The position numbers were made by a program, and so were the translations under genes. A stretch of 64,000 nt of DNA from Bettongia penicillata ogilbyi (lineage: Eukaryota > Chordata > Mammalia > Diprotodontia > Potoroidae), in NCBI GenBank assembly GCA_023548195.1, contig JAJHZJ010000699.1:3629175-3693174 (forward strand), in the 5' to 3' direction. The notes beneath the pieces were generated by a model, which saw nothing but the letters and a program-made list of their open reading frames with translations, was not told the DNA's origin and did no database searches. This document shows, in pieces, positions 57,549 through 64,000 of this stretch (its first letter is position 1; each line of letters opens with the position of its first letter).

Positions 57549-57704
57549 AGTAAGGCAACTAGAGAACGTTAATTCAGTGGTATCTCATCCAATAAGTAAC
57601 ATATATAGTAACAATACAAGAAACAACATATACAAGCTCTATAAATGAAGATACTGAATCTAAGTCATTTTCAGACCAACAATGAAGTGTAAAGAAGAAC
57701 CTAC

Positions 57705-58002
57705 CTTGGGCTACTTATATCACGAGGATTATGGAGCCACTCTTGTAGTTTATCATTGGAAGCAACTCCCACTTTAACCATGTATGAATATGGTTCCACA
57801 CGTAAGGCCCAAAAGTGTTTTCCTTTGGTGATTCCAGTGTCTCCAATAATATAATCTAAGCTTGTGTAACAACCCACTTGGATACGTTCAGCAGCAAGCA
57901 GAAGAGAAAATCCAGCTCTACTGTCCACACGGTCTCTCTTTAGATTCAGCAATAGATGTTCATTGTTATATCCACATTTTTCATCAAAGAGAAAACTAAA
58001 GA
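57705..58002 (-). CDS. FSD1L: FSD1L exon encoding PRY/SPRY first half
   Basis: A 298-base exon. Donor: CCCAAG/GTAGGT at 57,705/57,704. The acceptor is taken as TTTTTAAG/TC at 58,002, because the FN3 exon ends with a lone G and only this site restores the frame (G+TC, valine). The nearer TTTAG at 57,996 would not. Residues read FSFLFDEKCGYNNEH, then LNLKRDRVDSRAGFSL (PRY part), AAERIQVG, DTGITKGKHFWALRVE (SPRY core) and KVGVASNDKLQEWLHNPRD. The N-terminal coiled coil of the protein lies upstream, outside the window. Confidence 0.87.
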
Positions 58003-58834
58003 CTTAAAAATAAACAACTAAAATTAGCTTGAAGTTTATTAACATTTCAAAATTGTAATATGTCAATTTGAATAAAATTCTAAATAGATTTTGCTGTTTA
58101 AAATTCATTGTCATCTAACAAAGCATAAAATTAAATTAAATTTCAACTTCTTTGTACACAAACAGCACAAAACTAAGTGAAGGTTGGAACCTGACACCAC
58201 TTGTGATGACAACTGAAAATGTTTATTAAAATACATTCTTAAAAGACTTAATACTCCCTAAAAAATGTCACACAAGAAAAGATTATGCACTGCCTACATC
58301 ATCTAAAAAAACAGGCTATGAGTGAAACTAAAATCTTGTTAGCTAATTTCAATTTTGAAGACTTTAGGCAACTTCCATTCACAGTTCTATAACCACCTTT
58401 AAAATAAGATGCCTGCTATGATCAATATCTAATTTCTAATGGGAGCATTAAAGCAATACAATGCTGCAACAGGTTTCCCTTTTAAAATATGTAATTTGTA
58501 TTCTACAGATTTAGGGAGCTGTAAATGTTTTCTTCATATCCCCAAGACCAAAAGCCATGGCTACATTGATAACATACTCCTTGATGAAAATACCTCAAAA
58601 CACAAAGGAAAAACTTTACCAATATGTAAGCCAGAACCATTTCAACTATCCATGATGATGACTGTGGGGAGGATTCGGTGTGGAGTGGAAAGTGAGACCT
58701 AAGCAAATCTGAAAACTAGACTAAGGCATTTGAAAAGAGAGAGACAAAAAATGAAGGAATAAGGACAGGTGACAAGGAAACAAAACCATCACTTTTGGCA
58801 GATGATATGATGACATATTTGTGACCCCAGATAG

Positions 58835-59290
58835 TCAACTGGTTGGTTGTCATCCTTCGTCTTCGAAGAGGACCAGAATGACATCACCATTGTAAAGTGA
58901 CATTTCAGTGTGTCCGACTGTGGCTGATCAGACAGGCTCAGAATGCTCTACCGCAGGTTGGGCACAGTTAGTTCCTGTGAATATTTGGGGTGGATACTCC
59001 AAATCTGTGCATCCTGCATTTACTTTGTGCTGTCTCAATTCTGCTTTGTTCATAGAGCACAGCACCTTTTCTTATGTGAGCACACCATGCTGAGCGGTCC
59101 TGTGCCAATGTCTCCCATGGCGCACAGTCAAAGCCAAAGTTCTTGAGAGAGACCTTGAGAGCGTCCTTGTATCTCTTGTTCTGGTCACAGTGTGATCGCC
59201 TGCCCCATGCGAGTTCTCCATAAAATAGTCTTTTTGGCAAGCGTACATTTTGCATTTGAATGTGTACCTCTAAATACTTGGAAAAACTGT
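58835..59290 (-). mobile_element. RTE-type LINE 3' end with reverse transcriptase C-terminus
   Basis: A minus-strand frame (59,294-58,968) reads RLPKRLFYGELAWGRRSHCD, then KRYKDALKVSLKNFG, LAQDRSAWCAHIRKGA and a basic C-terminal end. This is the conserved ending of RTE-clade LINE proteins. Text continues as the 3'UTR to about 58,835 with 'GTCATCCTTCGTCTTCGAAG' on the plus strand. It is 5'-truncated, and one stretch is still open over 108 codons. Confidence 0.8.
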
Positions 59291-59319
59291 TCATGGGTAG
59301 TACAAGTCAATGCAATAAA

Positions 59320-60870
59320 AAAAAAAAGGTCAATACTACTAAAATAAACTTATTCAGTGCCATAGCAATCAAACAACAAAGACTTATTTTAGAGAGCTAC
59401 AAAAAATAATAGCAAAATTCATTTGGAGGAACAAAAGGTCAACTGTCAAGAGAACCAATGAAAAAAGAAACATAAAAGAAGGCGGCCGTGCAGCACCAGA
59501 TCTCAAAGCACACCACAAGGCAGCGCCCATCAGAAAAATTTGGTACTGGATAAGAAATGGAGTGATTTGATCAAAGGAACAGATCAGGGATGCCATATAC
59601 GGAAACAAATACATCCAATAACCTAGTGTTTGATGGACCCAGAGATCCCAGTAATCAGAGCAGGAATTCATTATGTGACAAAAATTTCAGGGAAAACTGG
59701 AAACTAGTCTGGCAGAAACTATTCATAGACCAACGTCTCACACAATATGCAAAAATAAGGTCAAAATACATAAAGGGTGATATCATAAGCAAATCAGGGG
59801 AGCATGGAAAAAAAATTACCTGTCAGATTTATGGACAGGGAAAGAGTTCATGACCAAAGAAAAGAAAGATTCACAAAAACTAAAGTGGGTAATTTTAATT
59901 ATATAAAATTTAAAAGTTTTTGCACAAACAAAACCAAGGAAGCTAAAATAAGAAGTAGGAATCTAGGGGGAAAATTTACAGCATGTTTCTCTGATAAATG
60001 ATATATAAAAAAACCAAGCCAATTGATAAAAGGTCAAAGGATGTGAAAATGCAATTTTTAGAGGAAGATACCAAACTAACAAGTTGTATGAAAAAAAAAT
60101 GCCCTAAACTGCTAATAATTAGGGAATGTAAAGTAAAACAACTTTGAAGTACTACCTCACACCTATAGAAATGACGAATGCTGGAGGAGATGGGGGAAAA
60201 TAAGTACAACCATGCACTGTTAGTGGAGCTGTGAATTAGTCTAATGACCACTCCGGAGAACAATTTAGAATTATGCCCAGAGGGCTACAAAATTGTGCAT
60301 ATCCTCTGAACCAGAAATATTGCTATTAGGTAGATGAGAGGAAAGGAATGAATCCATATGTACATAAATATTTATAGCAGCTCTTTTTGTCGTCACAAAG
60401 AACTGGAATCTGAGGGGATGCCTATCAACTGGGGAACAGCTGAGCAAATTGTGTTATTTAACCCAATGGAATACTATTCTGCTCTAAGAACTGCTTTAAG
60501 AATTCTGCTCTGTAAGAACTAAGAACTCTAAGAAGTGAACAGTTTAAGAAAAATCTGGGAAGATCTATATGAACTCATGCAAAGTGAAGTGAGCAAAACC
60601 AGGAGAACAAGCTATACAGTAACAGCAACATGGTAAGGAAAATCACCTGTGAAAGACTGAGACTCTAATCAATACAGTGATGATCCACCACAGCTCCAAA
60701 GGAGTCATGATATAAAATGCAATCCACTTCTAGATAGAGAACTGATGGCCTCAGAATACAAAGATTGAAGCATTTTTTCCTTGCTTTTTTTCAGAACATG
60801 GCTAATGTGGAAAATGTTTTACATGACTGCATATGTATAGCGATTATCATTTTAAAAACAGAAAAAAGTG
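59320..60870 (+). mobile_element. L1 3' portion (ORF2 C-terminus and 3'UTR)
   Basis: It begins in the ORF2 region after the palm ('ATTCAGTGCCATAGCAATCA', then FIWRNKRSTVK and GGRAAPDLK). A Cys-poor C-terminal part (59,590-60,000) follows, then the L1 3'UTR with 'ACTACCTCACACCTATAGAAATG', 'GGGATGCCTATCAACTGGGG' and 'AGTGAAGTGAGCAAAACCAG', ending near 60,870. It is antisense to FSD1L. Frameshifts split the ORF2 part. Confidence 0.85.
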
Positions 60871-61468
60871 AGGTAAAATATAAGTGGCACAGTAAAGTTT
60901 GTTTTTTTCAGACACTGAAATGAAGGTATCTGACCTTTTGGGTGACAGTAGGCTGTCAATTCTAGGAAGCCCAAATTTGAGGAAGGGAGAGAGGAAAAAA
61001 AGGAGTTAATATAAATAAATTCCTAAAACATAGACAAGGATACTATTGTACCTTACAATCTACCAATTCAAGGTATGAGACAAATGAAAGAAGTAAGAAA
61101 TACCATTTGAATATCCAAATGGTAATTCTGATAACCAAGTTCAATAAATTGTCTTTAGGTATACCAATAAATCACAGAAACAGGGTACTTTCCAGAACAT
61201 AAAACTCATTTAAGAAAGGATTTATGTCTTTTTGATTTAAGTCAATAGCTATCTTCAAATATCTAGTTTCATTCCTCAATTCCAGATGTAGCTCTCAAAC
61301 AAAAATGTTGATAATTTAAGACTGTGGGCTATTTTGTCAACTCTAAGTCAGTTTACTACCTCGAAAAATGGTTTCAGATAAGTCTTCACTAGTGGGAAAA
61401 TTTGTAATTAGATTATTTATCAAGACCCTTTTCAGTTCTGCATTTCTTTGATTGAAACATCATAATAC

Positions 61469-61762
61469 CTGGAGCTGGAGGAGTATGGAGAATCACTTCT
61501 CTGCTGCAAGGACTACAGACAGAACCTTTATATCCTCTCACTCTGAAGGCATAGCTACTGTTACTTTCAAGATCAGAAATTACTTTACTGGTATTATAGA
61601 CCTCTGTCTCATTCCAGGTTAACATTTCTTCTTCTCGACTAATCTTTCGGTATTCAAGAATATAACTATCAGCTTTATTCTTCTTTTCAGGATGATCCCA
61701 GCTTATCAAGGCTTTATTATATATTTTGCTCTGGTCTTCATTGATTTCAGGTATATCTACAC
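61469..61762 (-). CDS. FSD1L: FSD1L exon encoding a fibronectin type III domain
   Basis: A 294-base exon, phase 1 at both ends. Acceptor: TTTCATTCTAG/GTGTAG at 61,763/61,762; donor: CTCCAG/GTATTA at 61,469/61,468. It encodes one complete FN3 domain: VDIPEINEDQSKIYNKAL, then ISWDHPEKKNKADSYILEYRK with the core tryptophan and tyrosine, and SNSSYAFRVRGYKGS before strand G. It ends VILHTPPAP just before the SPRY exon. Gene order FN3 then PRY/SPRY is the FSD1/FSD1L arrangement and matches TRIM/MID-type proteins without RING and B-box here. Upstream exons are not in the window. Confidence 0.87.
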
Positions 61763-64000
61763 CTAGAATGAAATATAAAGCAATATTAAGCACATACATT
61801 TTGGACTCAGGATTTTTTTTTTCTTCAGAAGTAACCAGGCTGACACATTCTCCATGCTTTCTTGCATAGTCATTACAAATTATTTGAATTTTTGACATAT
61901 GCAAACATATATATTCATCACTACAATTAAAAGAATAAAAAAATGAAACAAGAGAGAAATATCTGGGAAATGAAAGGTTGAAGTAAAAAAATGACTATAT
62001 ACCATGCCTATAATGATATACATATAATAATTTCTACTCCATTTTTTCCATGTTGAAAGAAAATCTTTGATTAGAGATAATTCTGAATTTGCTTCCTTAA
62101 ATATATTTTAATCCATTCAAAGACCAAACCTTGGGGATTTCACTTTTGAAAAATGAAAATAGAATCACTGGCATGTACTGCATAGATTCAAAATAAAAGT
62201 TTTAACAGCAATTACATAATTTCCATTAATTCTCTTCTTTAATAAAAATTAAAAGTAATTCAATTTGGGCTTCTGAGAAGGATATACAAAGTAAGCATGA
62301 AAAAGTAACTCACTTAAAAAAATTATAATCTGTTAATACTTTGCTACCAAAGTTAAAGGATGTATCCCTTTTTTCTATTGAAAACTGATAAACTGGAAAC
62401 ATATATTTTGTAGGGGGAGTTGTGTATAAATAGTGAAGGGAAGTCTATTTTTGGTCAAATAAAATGTTTCAATAAATTTAACTTCTTAAAAATAATCATT
62501 TAATCAGGAAACATAAAAGCCAACATGTACTTTCAACAGAGGAAAGAATGATGTTATAGTTATAGTTTTTTTATTTGATATCCTGAATTTGTTTAATTCT
62601 TGGAAAGAAAAATCCTGATACAACATAAAAGTGCAATCAATCAAAATTGAATATAATACAACAGGGGAAAATACACCTTTAATGAAATAAAGGAATTCCA
62701 AGCATTCCTAATGGAGAAAGAGCTGAATAGAAATTCTGAAATGCAAACAAAAGTTTCAAGAGAAACAGAAATATTTGAAGGGACTATATAATGTTGAATT
62801 ATTTATAAGAGAAATAAGTTTCTCCCCAGAACCCTAGTATCTTCAAGGATCACAGGAGATATAAAAGTGAGTCTGAGATTTTTTTTTATAGACATTATCT
62901 TAAAAGGAGAAAAAGGAAGGAAAAAAAGGCTATATTGAGGGAAAGGGGTATAAAACTTATTCTTAATCATAGTGAGAGGGAAGATTATAGGGTTCGAGGG
63001 GAGCAGGAATCACATGAATTCACTTTTATCTCAACTGGACAAAGGAGAGCTGAACACACACAACCCTCCAAACTGGAGAGTGGAGTATGAAGTGAGGAGT
63101 AAAAGGAAAGAGAAAACGTAAGAACCTGTGGTTAGGGAATGGGGATGGAAACAGAAAGAAGGTAGTCATACAGAAGCAGTGCACCTTAATTATAGATTAC
63201 TGCTGAGGTGGCGGGGGCGGGGGGGAGGGCAAGGGAAGGAATAAATGAGAGAACAGAACAGAAGGAAATACACTATTAACCATCAAAACCAGGAACATGA
63301 ATAGGATGAATTCATCTATAAAAGGGAGGAGGAAAGTAGAACAAATCAGAAAGCAGAATCCATCAACAAGCTGTTTAAAAGAAACATACTTTAAACATGA
63401 AGATTCTTACAAATGTTAAGAGATTAGAACTAAAACTATGATGTTTCAATTGAATTAAAAAAAAAAAGAATACCAACCATGATCTTATACAAGCTCAACA
63501 GTAAAAATACTTGATTAAAAAGATAAGAAGGTAAACTATATAAAGCTTAAGAGCACCTCAAACAAATTAATATAAGCACCGAATGGCACAGCATCTAACT
63601 GCTTAAAGCAAAAGTGAACAAATTAATAGTAAAGACAGAACTTCTTAATATACCAGCTAGACAAATGTAGTAAAGAGATAAACAAGAAAGAAGTTAGGAA
63701 CCTGAATAAAATTTTAGAAAAGTTGGAATATAATAAAGATATCTTATGTTTTGGACAAACCAACATAATAAAAATTAAAATACTGCCAAAATTCATTCAT
63801 TCAGGACCATACCAATCAAACCACCAAAGGACTTAAAGAGCTAAAAAAAAAATCATCTGGAAGAACTAAATGTCTTCAAGTATTTCAAAGGAAAAAAGTG
63901 GGAAGGAAAGGGGGACTACCAGTGGTACCACATGCCAGACTGTGCTACAAAGTAGCAATCATCTGTACAAGTTAAAAAACAGAGTTCATCAACAGAACAA
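61763..64000 (-). other. FSD1L: FSD1L intron, continuing past the right edge
   Basis: There is no further exon on the minus strand up to 64,000. The first 870 bases are AT-rich and unassigned; the rest is L1. Confidence 0.7.
62640..64000 (+). mobile_element. L1 remnant with internal deletions
   Basis: In order: the end of ORF1 (about 62,680-62,765, EIKEFQAFLMEKELNRN-like with damage), a purine-rich inter-ORF spacer with 'TGGAGAGTGGAGTATGAAGT', and the start of the ORF2 endonuclease (MNSSIKGRRK near 63,308). After a large deletion it jumps to ORF2 C-terminal text near 63,790-63,960, ending GLPVVPHARLCYKVAII. It is antisense in the FSD1L intron and runs off the window. Confidence 0.75.

Larger units (their letters stand above)
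56012..57704 (-). other. FSD1L: FSD1L intron (1.69 kb)
   Basis: GT (57,704-57,703) and AG (56,013-56,012) on the minus strand. The phase fits: the upstream exon leaves AG and the downstream exon supplies A, giving arginine. It carries three SINE-type repeats and a T-rich tract near 57,000-57,010. Confidence 0.85.
58003..61468 (-). other. FSD1L: FSD1L intron (3.47 kb) with RTE and L1
   Basis: The donor GT lies at 61,468-61,467 and the acceptor AG at 58,004-58,003 on the minus strand. Contents, left to right: AT-rich unique sequence to 58,835, an RTE fragment, an L1 3' portion (59,320-60,870) and unassigned AT-rich sequence. No additional exon is needed to keep the reading frame. Confidence 0.8.

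Noticed and set aside
58439..58702. 87-codon plus-strand frame in an FSD1L intron
   Set aside because: Antisense within an intron, no recognisable family, next to retroelement sequence.

Overview
The window reads as vertebrate intergenic and intronic DNA, most likely from a marsupial. The evidence is: split coding exons with GT-AG introns; strong CpG depletion with no CpG island; many tRNA-headed CORE-SINEs of the type abundant in marsupials; long L1, RTE and CR1/L2-type LINE remnants; and L1-derived elements that carry only ORF1. The genus cannot be resolved from sequence alone. There are no tRNA or rRNA genes, no CRISPR arrays and no bacterial-type operons. Family names for repeats rest on recognised protein motifs or tails, not on a database search. 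Layout: 1-1.16 kb is mostly unassigned plus one MIR-like SINE. 1.16-8.55 kb is a nest of L1 material: an L1 ORF2 remnant, an old ORF1-only element (2.19-5.09 kb) that was itself hit by a truncated minus-strand copy with a 12-bp target duplication, and a younger full-length half-L1 (copy A, 5.28-8.15 kb). 8.55-11.8 kb is largely unassigned. 11.8-14.4 kb is an L1 ORF2 broken by a SINE and abutting half-L1 copy B (14.4-17.2 kb), whose ORF1 is intact. 17.2-22 kb is low-repeat or anciently repetitive. 22-27.3 kb holds two minus-strand L1 tails around a Ty3/Gypsy-type reverse transcriptase fossil. 27.3-41 kb is rich in endogenous-retrovirus debris: gag-protease on plus, pol on minus, and several LTR-like pieces. 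36-46 kb is mostly ancient LINE/SINE sequence. 47.5-52.7 kb contains an L1 tail, half-L1 copy C (48.6-51.4 kb) with a perfect 12-bp target duplication, and a CR1-type LINE. The one host gene is on the minus strand from about 53.5 kb to beyond the right edge: three 3'-terminal coding exons (61,762-61,469; 58,002-57,705; 56,011-55,657) encode a fibronectin type III domain followed by a PRY/SPRY (B30.2) domain. They match FSD1L. Its introns carry RTE, L1 and SINE insertions. The upstream coiled-coil exons lie outside the window. The strongest unusual signal is the repeated, independently inserted ORF1-only L1 derivative. Three nearly full-length copies of about 2.8 kb share one architecture: 5'UTR, ORF1, CA-rich microsatellite, purine-rich 3'UTR and A-rich tail, with no trace of ORF2. 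Such an element presumably needed L1 ORF2 protein in trans. No new cellular gene system is evident.
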